Below, in pieces: positions 19,504 through 28,100 of a stretch of DNA of 64,000 bases; the stretch's first letter is position 1; each line of letters opens with the position of its first letter. Source of the DNA: Agromyces cerinus (GTDB lineage: Bacteria; Actinomycetota; Actinomycetes; Actinomycetales; Microbacteriaceae). The notes under the pieces are model-generated. The model was not told the origin of the DNA, ran no database searches, and saw only the letters and a list, made by a program, of their open reading frames with translations. The position numbers and the translations under genes are program-made. The DNA is taken from contig NZ_JAFBCT010000001.1 of the NCBI RefSeq assembly GCF_016907835.1, forward strand, positions 3,782,001 through 3,846,000, read 5' to 3'.

Positions 19504-20187
19504 TCAGCGAGTCTGCCGACGGACGATCTCGTTGATCCAGATCGGCGCGAACGGCGAGGTGCAGTTCGGCGGGGTGGGGTAGTCCTTCAGCACCTCGAGG
19601 CGCTCGCCGATCTCGAGCGCGCGTGCGCGGTACTCGGGGTGGTGGATGCCGATGTTCGCGAGGGTCTCGTTCATGGCCCACTGCAGGCGGTCGGGAGCCT
19701 GCTTCATGTGCGCCTCGATGAGGTCGAGCAGCCCCGGGATGTCGAGCCCCTCGGGCGACTTCGCGACGCGGGTGGTCGTCAGCGCCCATCCGGCGCTCGC
19801 CACGACGGGGTCGGCGTCGTCGAACCAGGCGACGCGCAGCTCTTCGACGTGCGGGTTCTTCTTGACGATGTAGTTGACGAGCCAGTCGTGCACCTTGGGC
19901 ACGCGGGCCTCGCGGAGCATGGCGTCGAGCTCGGCCGCGCTGTACTGCTTCGGGCGGCTGATGAGGAGCGCCACGAGTCGGGCCGGGGTGTCGCCCGTCG
20001 CCCAGAGATCGCGGGCGAGTTCGGGCTGCGTGCCGACCCGCTTGGCGACCGCGCGCAGCTTGGTGAGGTTCACGCCGTGGTCGTCGCCGTGGCGTTCGTT
20101 CACCGCCCGCACCTTGGGGTCTTCGAGGGCGGCGAGGTCGGCCATGACCTCGCCGACGGTGGCCTGCGGTGCTGTCATCGTCGCCAC
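19504..20187 (-). CDS. AlkD-like HEAT-repeat DNA alkylation repair protein
   Basis: 227 residues. The all-helical sequence (VNLTKLRAVAKRVG, ELARDLWATGDTPARLVALL, VHDWLVNYIVKKN, VASAGWALTTTRV, RLQWAMNETLANIGIHHPEY) matches the AlkC/AlkD-type alkylpurine glycosylase family, which flips or excises N3- and N7-alkylated purines. GTG 20187 is preferred to ATG 20178 because AGGAGG lies 5 nt before it. It stands alone. Substrate range within this family cannot be read here. Confidence 0.8.
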   Translation of the reverse strand: MATMTAPQATVGEVMADLAALEDPKVRAVNERHGDDHGVNLTKLRAVAKRVGTQPELARDLWATGDTPARLVALLISRPKQYSAAELDAMLREARVPKVHDWLVNYIVKKNPHVEELRVAWFDDADPVVASAGWALTTTRVAKSPEGLDIPGLLDLIEAHMKQAPDRLQWAMNETLANIGIHHPEYRARALEIGERLEVLKDYPTPPNCTSPFAPIWINEIVRRQTR

Positions 20188-20260
20188 GACGACCTCCTCT
20201 GAGCTCGGGCGGTACTCGTTCCCACCCTACGTCGGCCGTCTGCGCACAGGGCTCTGTCGA

Positions 20261-20785
20261 TCAGGCCCCGCTGCGCTCCTCGTCGAGTGCCAGCAGGTAC
20301 CCGGCGTTGCCGCGCAGTGCGGCTTCGTACCGCAGCACGTCGGGCGTGCGCACCGTATCGGCGGCGAAGGCGAGCAGCTCGCCGACCGCGGCGTCGCTGC
20401 GGCCCGCGGCGTGCAGCCCGAGCGCGTGGAACAGGCGCACGGACTCGGAGTCGGGGTACTCGGCGCGCGCCCGGTCGAGCGCGGCGAGGGAGTCGTCCAT
20501 GCGGCCGAGGATGCGCAGCGTGCTGCCGTACTGCAGCAGGCACCGACGCAGCGGGTCGCCGGCGAGTCCGGCGGCCAGCGCCTGCTCGTAGTACCCGAGC
20601 GCGGTCTCCTCCTCGCCCGCGGTGTCGTACGAGCCGCCGACCTCGTAGAGCACGTACGGGTCGCCGGGGTGGTCGGCGAGCACGGCGAGGAACTCGTCGA
20701 TCGTCGGCTGCATGTTCGCGCGGTCGCGGCGCTCGAAGATCTCGCGCAGCGTCGCTTCGAGCTCGGGGGAGAGGGTGGCGGTCAT
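20261..20785 (-). CDS. Tetratricopeptide-repeat protein
   Basis: 174 residues from ATG 20785. After SPELEATLREIFERRDRANMQPTIDEFLAVL, TPR-like helices follow: PYVLYEVGGSYDTAGEEETA, LGYYEQALAAGLAGDPLRRC, LLQYGSTLRILGRMDDSLAA, LDRARAEYPDSESVRLFHAL. No signal peptide or catalytic motif is present, so a cytosolic protein-protein interaction role is likely. The longer open frame upstream (to 20869) is rejected because it lacks an SD and is Arg/Asp-rich. The function is unknown. Confidence 0.8.
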   Translation of the reverse strand: MTATLSPELEATLREIFERRDRANMQPTIDEFLAVLADHPGDPYVLYEVGGSYDTAGEEETALGYYEQALAAGLAGDPLRRCLLQYGSTLRILGRMDDSLAALDRARAEYPDSESVRLFHALGLHAAGRSDAAVGELLAFAADTVRTPDVLRYEAALRGNAGYLLALDEERSGA

Positions 20786-20891
20786 CGTTCCATCATCGCG
20801 GTCGTCGGCGCGATCGGGGTCGTCGGGCGAGCGCGCGAGCGAGCGGATGCCGCGCGCCCACCGAAGCACGAGGCATCCGCTCGCTCACGGC

Positions 20892-22487
20892 TCAGGCGGT
20901 GGCCGCCTGCTCGCGCGCCCGCAGGTCCTTGCGCAGGATCTTGCCGGCGCTCGACTTCGGGATCACCTCGATGAACTCGACGACGCGCACCTTCTCGTGC
21001 GGCGCGACGTGTGCTGTCACGTGCGCGATGACCGTGTCGGCGTCGAGGTCGGCGCCGGACTGCACCACGACGAAGGCCTTCGGCACCTCCTGGCCGTCGG
21101 CGTCGAGCACGCCGATGACGGCGGCGTCGGCGATCGCCGGGTGGCCGAGCAGCACCGCCTCGAGCACGGCCGGCGCCACCTGGTAGCCCTTGTACTTGAT
21201 GAGCTCCTTGAGGCGATCGACGATGCGGTAGACGCCGTCGGCGGTCACCGTTGCGATGTCGCCCGTGTGCAGCCAGCCGTCGTCGTCGAGCATCTCGGCG
21301 GTCGCCGCGGCGTTGCCGAGGTAGCCCTGCATCACCTGCGGGCCGCGGATCCAGAGCTCGCCGGGCTCGCTCGTGCCGTCGTCGGCCGGTGTCTCGACGT
21401 CGACGCCCGTCTCGACGTCGACGAGGCGCGCCTCGGTGTTCGGCACCAGGAAGCCGATGGACGAGCGGTCGAGGTCGTCGCGGTCGGTGGGGATCACGTG
21501 CGTGACGGGGCTCGTCTCGGTCATGCCGTATCCCTGGGCGACCGTGCAGCCGATGCGGGAGGCCACGAGCTCGGCGAGGGCGCCGTCGAGCGGAGCCGCA
21601 CCCGAGAAGACGACCCGCACACTCGAGAGGTCGTACTGGTCGACGAGCGGATGCTTCGCGAGCGCCACCGCGATCGGCGGCGCGATGAACACCCAGGTCG
21701 CCCGGTGTTCGCTGATGATGCGGAGGAACTCGACGAGGTCGAACCTCGGCATCGTCACGAGGGCGGCCCGGAGCTTGAGGGCGTAGTTCAAGAGGGCCGT
21801 CATGCCGTAGATGTGGAAGAACGGCAGCACCGCGAGCACGCGGTCGTCGGCCACGAGACCGATGGAGCCGCGCGCCTGCTCGATGTTCGCGACGAGGTTC
21901 GCGTGCGTGAGCATGACGCCCTTCGGGCGCCCGGTCGTGCCCGAGGAGTAGGGGAGCACGGCGAGGTGGGTCGCCGGGTCGAACGAGACCTCGGGCGCCG
22001 GGTTGCCCTCGCCGAGCAGGTCGCGCAGCGACGGGTGCCCTTCGGCGCCGTCGAGCACCACGAGGTGGTCGTCGGCGATGCCGAGGCGCGCTGCCGCGGC
22101 CTTCGCGCCCGGGAGGAGCGGGGACACGGTGAAGAACCAGGTGGCACCGGCATCCGTCAACTGGTTGGCGATCTCCTCGGGCGTGTAGAGCGAGTTGATC
22201 GTGGTCGCGGTGGCGCCGGAGCGCAGGATGCCGTGGAAGACCGTGGCGAACGCGGGCACGTTGGGGCAGAGCAGGGCGACCACATCGCCGACGCCGACGC
22301 CGCGGGCTGCGAGCGCCCCGGCGAGGAGCCCGATCTGGCCGACGAGCTGGCGATAGCTCGTCTCCGCGCCGCTCGTGCCGTCGATGAGCGCCACCCGGTC
22401 GAGCTCGGCGTCGGTGAGCCCGCCGAAGAGGTAGTCGTAGATCGACGTGTCGGGAACGGTGAGGTCGGGGTACGTGCTCCGGGCCAT
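20892..22487 (-). CDS. AMP-dependent acyl-CoA / 4-coumarate-CoA-type ligase
   Basis: 531 residues from ATG 22487 (AAGGAGA upstream). ANL-superfamily motifs are complete: YSSGTTGRPKGVMLTH (A3), GYGMTETSP (A5), GELWIRGPQVMQGY and TGD (A7), DRLKELIKYKGYQVAP (A8), and the A10 lysine SSAGKILRKDL. The enzyme activates a carboxylic acid as an adenylate and transfers it to CoA. The YKGYQVAPAVLE segment and overall length fit the 4-coumarate:CoA ligase/fatty-acid ligase branch, but the acid is not predictable. It is divergent from the Fur-family gene and not part of an obvious pathway cluster. Confidence 0.9.
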   Translation of the reverse strand: MARSTYPDLTVPDTSIYDYLFGGLTDAELDRVALIDGTSGAETSYRQLVGQIGLLAGALAARGVGVGDVVALLCPNVPAFATVFHGILRSGATATTINSLYTPEEIANQLTDAGATWFFTVSPLLPGAKAAAARLGIADDHLVVLDGAEGHPSLRDLLGEGNPAPEVSFDPATHLAVLPYSSGTTGRPKGVMLTHANLVANIEQARGSIGLVADDRVLAVLPFFHIYGMTALLNYALKLRAALVTMPRFDLVEFLRIISEHRATWVFIAPPIAVALAKHPLVDQYDLSSVRVVFSGAAPLDGALAELVASRIGCTVAQGYGMTETSPVTHVIPTDRDDLDRSSIGFLVPNTEARLVDVETGVDVETPADDGTSEPGELWIRGPQVMQGYLGNAAATAEMLDDDGWLHTGDIATVTADGVYRIVDRLKELIKYKGYQVAPAVLEAVLLGHPAIADAAVIGVLDADGQEVPKAFVVVQSGADLDADTVIAHVTAHVAPHEKVRVVEFIEVIPKSSAGKILRKDLRAREQAATA

Positions 22488-22572
22488 GCTGCGATCTCCT
22501 TCGATCTGCGGGTGGAAGCCATCATGCGGCATTCGCGCGGTCGGGGGAAGAGCTGACGACGGCTCGGTTGTT

Positions 22573-22600
22573 TTGATTGAATCAAGACAACTGCTACGCT
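22573..22600 (+). promoter_or_regulatory. Fur-box-like palindrome in the leaderless promoter of the Fur gene
   Basis: TTGATTGAATCAA (22573-22585) is a perfect 6-1-6 palindrome of the Fur/PerR style. Its left half TTGATT serves as a -35 element, followed after 16 bp by TACGCT (22595-22600) and, 6 nt later, the ATG of the gene. Binding here would occlude RNA polymerase, so autorepression is the simple reading. Confidence 0.65.
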
Positions 22601-22606
22601 CGAGAC

Positions 22607-23056
22607 ATGAGCACGAACGCCACCGAGGAGCGCGAGCAGGTCGCTGCACGCCTTCGCGGTGCAGGGCTCAAGGTCACCGAATCGCGTCTCGCGGTCTTCG
22701 ACGCATTCCGGCCGGGCGAGCATCTCGATGCCGACGACGTGTTCACGCGCGTCGCCGGGCCACTGCCGACGACGTCCCGGCAGGCCGTCTACGGCGTGCT
22801 CGGCGCGCTCGCCGAGGCCGGGCTGCTCCGCAAGATCGAGCCGGCCGGTTCGCCGGCGCTCTACGAGACCCGCGTCGGCGACAACCACCACCACCTCGTC
22901 TGCACCGGCTGCGGCAAGGTCTTCGACGTCGGCTGCGTCGTCGGCGAGGCCGCATGCCTCACGCCGAGCGAGACGCACGGCTTCAGCATCGCCACCGCGG
23001 AGGTCACCTTCTGGGGCCTCTGCCCCGAGTGCAGCGCGAGCGGCGCGCTGAGCTGA
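22607..23056 (+). CDS. Fur-family metalloregulator (FurA/CatR-like)
   Basis: 149 residues from ATG 22607, chosen because a -10 box ends 6 nt before it and no SD is present. The winged helix is [14 protein letters not shown]...[22 protein letters not shown]. The metal-binding half has [16 protein letters not shown] and a second Cys pair CPEC, giving the structural zinc site. It lies 160 bp upstream of a catalase in the same orientation, the arrangement of furA-katG and catR-catA, so it is probably a peroxide- or iron-responsive repressor of the catalase and of itself. Confidence 0.92.
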   Translation: MSTNATEEREQVAARLRGAGLKVTESRLAVFDAFRPGEHLDADDVFTRVAGPLPTTSRQAVYGVLGALAEAGLLRKIEPAGSPALYETRVGDNHHHLVCTGCGKVFDVGCVVGEAACLTPSETHGFSIATAEVTFWGLCPECSASGALS

Positions 23057-23216
23057 CCATCGCCGGTCGCACCGGCACCCTCGCACCCGCAGTCGACACT
23101 CCACACCCCGCGCCGGGTCGATCCGGCGTGCCCTGAAACTCGGGCGCTTCCCTACCAGCGCCCCGTCGGCCCCCGGGCCGGCGACCCCAGAGAAAGAACG
23201 AAGAGAGAAGGACGCC

Positions 23217-24698
23217 ATGTCGGAACCCACCACGACGCCCACCACGACGCAGACCGGAACCCCGGTCGCCAGCGACGCCCACTCCCTCACGATCGGCGCC
23301 GACGGCGCGACGGTGCTGCACGACCGCTACCTCGTCGAGAAGCTCGCCCAGTTCAACCGCGAGCGGATTCCGGAGCGCATCGTGCACGCCAAGGGCGGCG
23401 GCGCGTTCGGTCGCTTCGAGGTGACCGCGGATGTCTCGGCCTACACGCGTGCCGCGGTGTTCCAGCCCGGCTCGACCGTCGAGACGCTGCTGCGCTTCTC
23501 GAGCGTCGCCGGTGAGCAGGGCTCGCCCGACACCTGGCGCGACGTGCGCGGCTTCTCGGTGAAGTTCTACACGACCGAGGGCAACTACGACATCGTCGGC
23601 AACAACACCCCCGTGTTCTTCATCCGCGACGCGATCAAGTTCCCCGACTTCATCCACTCGCAGAAGCGCCTGCCGGGGTCGGGCCTGCGCGACGCCGACA
23701 TGCAGTGGGACTTCTGGACCCTCTCGCCCGAGTCCGCCCACCAGGTCACCTACCTCATGGGCGACCGGGGCCTGCCGAAGTCGTGGCGCGAGATGCACGG
23801 CTTCGGGTCGCACACCTACCAGTGGATCAACGCCGCGGGCGAGAAGTTCTGGGTGAAGTACCACTTCCGCTCGCAGCAGGGCGACCTGCACCTCGACGCC
23901 GAGAGCGCCGAGGCGATCGCCGGTGCCGACGCCGACTACTACCGCCGCGACCTGCACGAGGCGATCGAGGCGGGTGACCACCCCAAGTGGGACCTGCACG
24001 TGCAGGTCATGCCCTACGACGACGCGAAGACCTACCGGTTCAACCCGTTCGACCTCACCAAGGTCTGGCCGCACGCGGACTACCCGCTGATCCCGGTCGG
24101 CACGCTCACCCTCGACCGCAACCCGCAGAACTTCTTCGCCGAGATCGAGCAGGCCGCGTTCTCGCCCGCGAACACCGTTCCCGGCATCGCGATCAGCCCC
24201 GACAAGATGCTGATGGCGCGCGTGTTCAGCTACCCCGACGCGCAGCGCTACCGCGTGGGCACGAACTACAACCAGATCCCGGTGAACGCGCCGCACGCGG
24301 CATCCGTCGCCAACTACTCGCAGGATGGCGCCCAGCGTCACGCCTTCAACACGCCCACCACGCCGGTCTACGCGCCGAACTCGTTCGGCGGCCCCGTGGC
24401 GTCGGCCGAGGCGGCTGCCGAGGGCGGCTGGGAGAGCGACGGCGAGCTCGTGCGCGCCGCGTACACGCTGCGCTCGGACGACAGCGACTTCGGCCAGGCG
24501 GGCACGCTCTACCGCGAGGTCTACTCGGCCGAGGCGAAGCTCCGCCTGCAGGCGACGCTCGCCGGCCAGGCGGCCTCGATCACGATCGACGAGATCCGCG
24601 AGCGGTTCTTCCAGTACTGGACGAACGTCGACGCCGACCTCGGTGCCGCGCTCCGCGCCGCGCACGCGACGGCGGTCGCCGACGGCGCCGCGGCGTAG
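23217..24698 (+). CDS. katA: Monofunctional haem catalase (small-subunit)
   Basis: 493 residues, normal for a small-subunit (clade 3) catalase. It degrades hydrogen peroxide. The distal His lies in [12 protein letters not shown], the distal Asn in [11 protein letters not shown], and the haem-ligand Tyr in [34 protein letters not shown] and [14 protein letters not shown] are typical. SD GAAGGA precedes ATG 23217. The paired Fur-family gene upstream is its likely regulator. The gene ends in a strong terminator. The symbol is by family resemblance. Confidence 0.96.
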   Translation: MSEPTTTPTTTQTGTPVASDAHSLTIGADGATVLHDRYLVEKLAQFNRERIPERIVHAKGGGAFGRFEVTADVSAYTRAAVFQPGSTVETLLRFSSVAGEQGSPDTWRDVRGFSVKFYTTEGNYDIVGNNTPVFFIRDAIKFPDFIHSQKRLPGSGLRDADMQWDFWTLSPESAHQVTYLMGDRGLPKSWREMHGFGSHTYQWINAAGEKFWVKYHFRSQQGDLHLDAESAEAIAGADADYYRRDLHEAIEAGDHPKWDLHVQVMPYDDAKTYRFNPFDLTKVWPHADYPLIPVGTLTLDRNPQNFFAEIEQAAFSPANTVPGIAISPDKMLMARVFSYPDAQRYRVGTNYNQIPVNAPHAASVANYSQDGAQRHAFNTPTTPVYAPNSFGGPVASAEAAAEGGWESDGELVRAAYTLRSDDSDFGQAGTLYREVYSAEAKLRLQATLAGQAASITIDEIRERFFQYWTNVDADLGAALRAAHATAVADGAAA

Positions 24699-24713
24699 TC
24701 GAAGCCCTGCCCG

Positions 24714-24749
24714 AACGGGCCCGGATGCCGCGTGGCATCCGGGCCCGTT
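24714..24749 (+). terminator. Catalase terminator, 16-bp perfect stem
   Basis: AACGGGCCCGGATGCC, loop GCGT, then the exact reverse complement. It starts 16 nt after the catalase stop. Its inner part CGGATGCC...GGCATCCG belongs to the same octamer family found throughout the window. Confidence 0.85.
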
Positions 24750-24814
24750 CCCGTGTTCGTCCCGTTCGCGTGTTCGCTCTGTTCGCGTGTTCGCCCTGTT
24801 CGCGTGTTCGCTCT
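24747..24814. repeat. 17-bp tandem repeat, four units
   Basis: Units begin at 24747, 24764, 24781 and 24798. The last three are GTTCGCGTGTTCGCTCT with one substitution in the middle copy; the first is diverged. Four short direct units without spacers are not a CRISPR. No gene covers them. Confidence 0.85.
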
Positions 24815-24825
24815 GCTCGCCTTCC

Positions 24826-24920
24826 GTCGAGAGGACGCAACTTGTCGGTATTTGCGGGCGGGAAGCGACGATTCGCGTCATCTCGACTGCTGAGCCGGCG
24901 CCTCTTCGACGATCTCGGCC
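24826..24920. repeat. 95-bp direct repeat, copy 1 (decayed copy of the glpD 3' region)
   Basis: Aligned without gaps to 30383-30477, 80 of 95 positions are identical by my count. The match spans the glpD 3' coding end and its downstream palindrome. In this copy the palindrome arms have diverged, so it looks like the inactive member of the pair. The two copies bracket the rhamnosidase gene in direct orientation. The wider gap 24699-25127 otherwise holds only the terminator, tandem repeats, hairpin and rhamnosidase promoter described separately. Confidence 0.8.
24878..24920 (-). pseudogene. glpD C-terminal remnant
   Basis: Read on the minus strand this encodes AEIVEEAPAQQSR followed by TGA. 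The intact glpD ends AEIVEEALAQPPR-TGA. Differences include two synonymous changes, and the stop is in register. Upstream the frame has no further clear GlpD similarity beyond a possible RARA. It is a gene-end fragment with no start of its own. Confidence 0.65.
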
Positions 24921-24962
24921 CCGGCACGCGCGCGGACAATCGCGCGCGCGAATACAGGGAGT

Positions 24963-24988
24963 GCGGGCGGTTCGAACGAACCGCCCGC
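24963..24988. terminator. Hairpin GCGGGCGGTTCG / CGAACCGCCCGC
   Basis: A perfect 12-bp stem with a 2-nt loop, followed by TCTCGTT, about 60 nt upstream of the rhamnosidase -35 box. It probably insulates the rhamnosidase promoter from upstream transcription. It is not clearly the terminator of a present gene. Confidence 0.6.
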
Positions 24989-25048
24989 TCTCGTTCCCCC
25001 GGTCGCGGGCGGCGGAGCGGACGATGGGCCCGGGTTTCCCGGCGAGGG

Positions 25049-25078
25049 TTGACCGCGGAATCAGGAGCTGGATAGGCT
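25049..25078 (+). promoter_or_regulatory. Rhamnosidase promoter TTGACC-18-TAGGCT
   Basis: TTGACC at 25049-25054 and TAGGCT at 25073-25078 with an 18-bp spacer form the best sigma70-type promoter in the window. The expected transcript start is near 25085, which places the LacI-type operator just downstream of it. Confidence 0.6.
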
Positions 25079-25098
25079 CCTGACTGTTCGCTGCAAAA

Positions 25099-25110
25099 TG
25101 AATCGTTTCA
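25099..25110. promoter_or_regulatory. LacI-family operator-like palindrome
   Basis: TGAATCGTTTCA has TGAA/TTCA arms around a central CG, the signature of LacI/GalR-family operators. It lies about 14 nt after the predicted transcript start and just before the SD, so a bound repressor would block transcription. No LacI-family gene is in the window; the regulator must be elsewhere. Confidence 0.6.
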
Positions 25111-25112
25111 TC

Positions 25113-25124
25113 AAAGAGGAGAAA
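25113..25124 (+). promoter_or_regulatory. Strong ribosome binding site deciding the rhamnosidase start
   Basis: AAAGAGGAGAAA is nearly ideal SD sequence and ends 3 nt before GTG 25128. It overrules the in-frame ATG at 25098, which has no SD and sits across the operator. Confidence 0.75.
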
Positions 25125-25127
25125 CGC

Positions 25128-28100
25128 GTGCGACCCTACTTCCGCAGTGCCGCGGCCGGTGTGCTCATCGCCGGTACGGTCTTCGCTTCAGTGCTCACCG
25201 CACCACCGGCTCCGGCCGTCGCGGCGTCACGCCACACCGATCGAGTCGCCGTCGGGGCGCTCGAGGCCAATTCGGCCGAGAACCCGATCGGCATCCCGCT
25301 CGCCGCCCCGAGACTGAGCTGGCAGCTCACCTCGACGAGTCGCGGCGCGATGCAGTCCGCGTACCAGGTGCGTGTCGCGACGAGCGAGCGCAAGCTCGAG
25401 CGTCCCGACGTCTGGGACAGCGGCAAGGTCGCATCGGATGCCTCGGTCGACGTGCCGTTCGGCGGCCCCGACCTCGCGGGGGCGACCGAGTACGCCTGGC
25501 AGGTGCGCGTGTGGGATGCACGCGGGCAGGCCTCGGAGTGGAGCGATGCCGCGACCTTCGAGACCGCGCTCGCCTCGACCGATGACTGGGCGGGCGCCGA
25601 GTGGATCGGTGCCGACTCGTCGATCCCGGCGGAGTGGACCGACTACACGATGACCTTCACGGCGTCGAAGATCTCCGGCGCGCTCGGCGTGTACTTCCGC
25701 GGCAGCGACAGCGGCAACGCCGACATGTGGCAGCTGAGCCAGAGCGAGGGATCGCTTCGCCCGCACGTGAAGACCAACGGCGGCTTCGCGGTGCTTCCGG
25801 CGACACCGTTCCCCGCCGGCTTCGACTTCGCCGCCGAGCACGAGTACTCCATCACCGTCGACGGCACGACCGTCGTGACGAAGGTCGACGGCGCGGTGCT
25901 CGACACGCGCACCGTCACGGCGAACGCCGGCCCCGGGCTCGTCGGGTTCCGCACGAACGGCGCGGAGACCGGCCTCGTCTCCGAGGTGAAGGTCACCTCC
26001 GAATCCGGCGAGGTGCTGGTCGACACGACGTTCCCCGCCGGCGACCGCACCTTCACCTCGGGCACGGTGCAGGGCGGCAAGCTCCTCGTCGCAGGCAACA
26101 CCGAGCCGTGGTTCGCCTTCGGCGCCGATGTGCCGTTGCTCCGCACGGAGTTCGACGTCGAGAAGCAGGTCGAGTCGGCGCGCATCTACGCCGCGGCGCG
26201 CGGCGTCTACGAGCTGCAGCTCAACGGCGAGCCCGTCGGAGACCAGCAGCTCGCCCCCGGGTGGACCGACTACAACACCCGCATCCTGTACCAGAGCTAC
26301 GACGTGACCGAACAGCTCGAGGCCGGCGACAACGCCTTCGGCGCCGAGGTGGCCAACGGCTGGTACGCCGGCAACGTCGCGATGTTCGGCGACTCCGTCT
26401 ACGGCAGCGACACCTCCGTCATCGCGCAGCTGCGCATCCGGTACACCGACGGCTCCGAAGAGCTCATCGCCACCGACGACGGCTGGCGCACGACGAACGG
26501 CGCGACGACCTCGGCCGACCTGCTCGACGGCGAGACCTACGACGCCCGCCGAGCCGCCGCGCTGGGAGCCTGGTCGGAGGCCGGCTACGACGACGGCGAA
26601 TGGTCGAAGGTCGTGGTGCGTCCCTCCGCCACCGCGAAGCTCCAACCGCAGATCGACCCGCCGGTGCGCGTCACGCAGGAGCTGCAGGCCACCGAACTGC
26701 CGAGCCCGGCCGACGGCGTGCACGTCTACGACCTCGGCCAGAACATGGTCGGCCACGCACGGGTGACGCTGAACGGCGAGGCCGGGCAGACCGCCCGCAT
26801 CCGCGTCGCCGAGGTGCTGAACTCCGACGGCACCCTCTACACCGCCAACTTCCGCGGAGCGAAGGCGACCGATTACTACACCTTCGCGGGAGACGGCGCC
26901 GAGACGTGGGAGCCGAACTTCACGTTCCACGGATTCCGCTACGTCGAGATCACGGGGGTCGACGATGCCCCCTCGGCCGATGACATCACCGGCGTCGTGG
27001 TCGGCACCGACAACATCTCGACCGGCACGCTCGAGACCTCCTCGCCGCTCGTCAACCAGCTGCAGAGCAACATCGTGTGGGGTCAGCGCGGCAACTTCCT
27101 GTCGATCCCGACGGACACTCCGGCTCGGGACGAGCGCATGGGTTGGACGGGTGACATCAACGTGTTCGCCAACACCGCGAACTACAACATGGACTCGCAG
27201 CTCTTCCTGACCAAGTGGCTGCAGGACCTGCGCGACACCCAGAGCGCCGACGGCGCCTTCCCCGGCGTCGCCCCGGTCGTGCCCGGCAGGTTCGACGGCG
27301 GCTACGGTCGTGCCGGATGGGCCGACGCCGGCGTGCATGTGCCGTACTCGCTGTGGAAGGCCTACGGCGACACGCAGATCCTCGTCGACAGCTACGACTC
27401 GATGAAGCGGTATGTCGACTACCTCGACGCCACCTCGACCGACCACATCCGCAACGTCGGCGGGTACAACGACTGGCTGAACCTCGACGACGACACCCCG
27501 GCGACGGTCATCGACACCGCATTCGTCGCGAAGGGCACCCGCGAGTTCGCCGAGATGGCGGCGGCGCTCGGTCGCGACGACGACGCGCAGCTCTACATGG
27601 AGCGCTACGAGGCGATCAAGGCGGCATACGGCGCGGCATTCGTCAGCGCGGACGGCACGGTGCGGGGCGACTCGCAGACGGCCTACATCCTGACGATCAC
27701 GAACGACCTGATCCCGGCAGGGCTCGAGGACCAGGTCGCGGCGCAGTTCGTCGAGACGCTCGAGCGGCGGAACAACCACCTGTCGACCGGCTTCCTCGGC
27801 GTCGACGGGCTGCTGCCGGCGCTCACGGAGATCGGGCGCACCGACATCGCCTACAAGCTGCTGCAGAACACCGACTACCCCTCGTGGGGCTACGAGATCG
27901 GCAAGGGCGCGACCACGATCTGGGAGCGCTGGAACTCGATCATGCCCGACGGCACCTTCGGCCCCGTCGAGATGAACTCGTTCAACCACTACGCCTACGG
28001 CGCGGTCGGCGAATGGATGTACCGCACGATGGCCGGCATCTCCGCGCTCGAGCCCGGCTACCGCAAGGTGCTCATCGCACCCGAGACGGGTGCCGGCATC

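Noticed and set aside
20785..20869. N-terminal extension of the TPR protein to 20869
   Set aside because: No SD and a non-conserved Arg/Asp-rich sequence; ATG 20785 begins a normal-looking protein.
24747..24814. Possible small CRISPR array
   Set aside because: Units are contiguous with no spacers, and no cas genes are present.
25113..25124. RBS identical to a widely used synthetic RBS, suggesting engineered DNA
   Set aside because: The sequence is simply a strong natural SD; codon use and flanking DNA are native in style.
25098..25127. ATG 25098 as the rhamnosidase start
   Set aside because: It lacks an SD, overlaps the LacI-type operator, and would spoil the signal peptide start; GTG 25128 has an ideal RBS.
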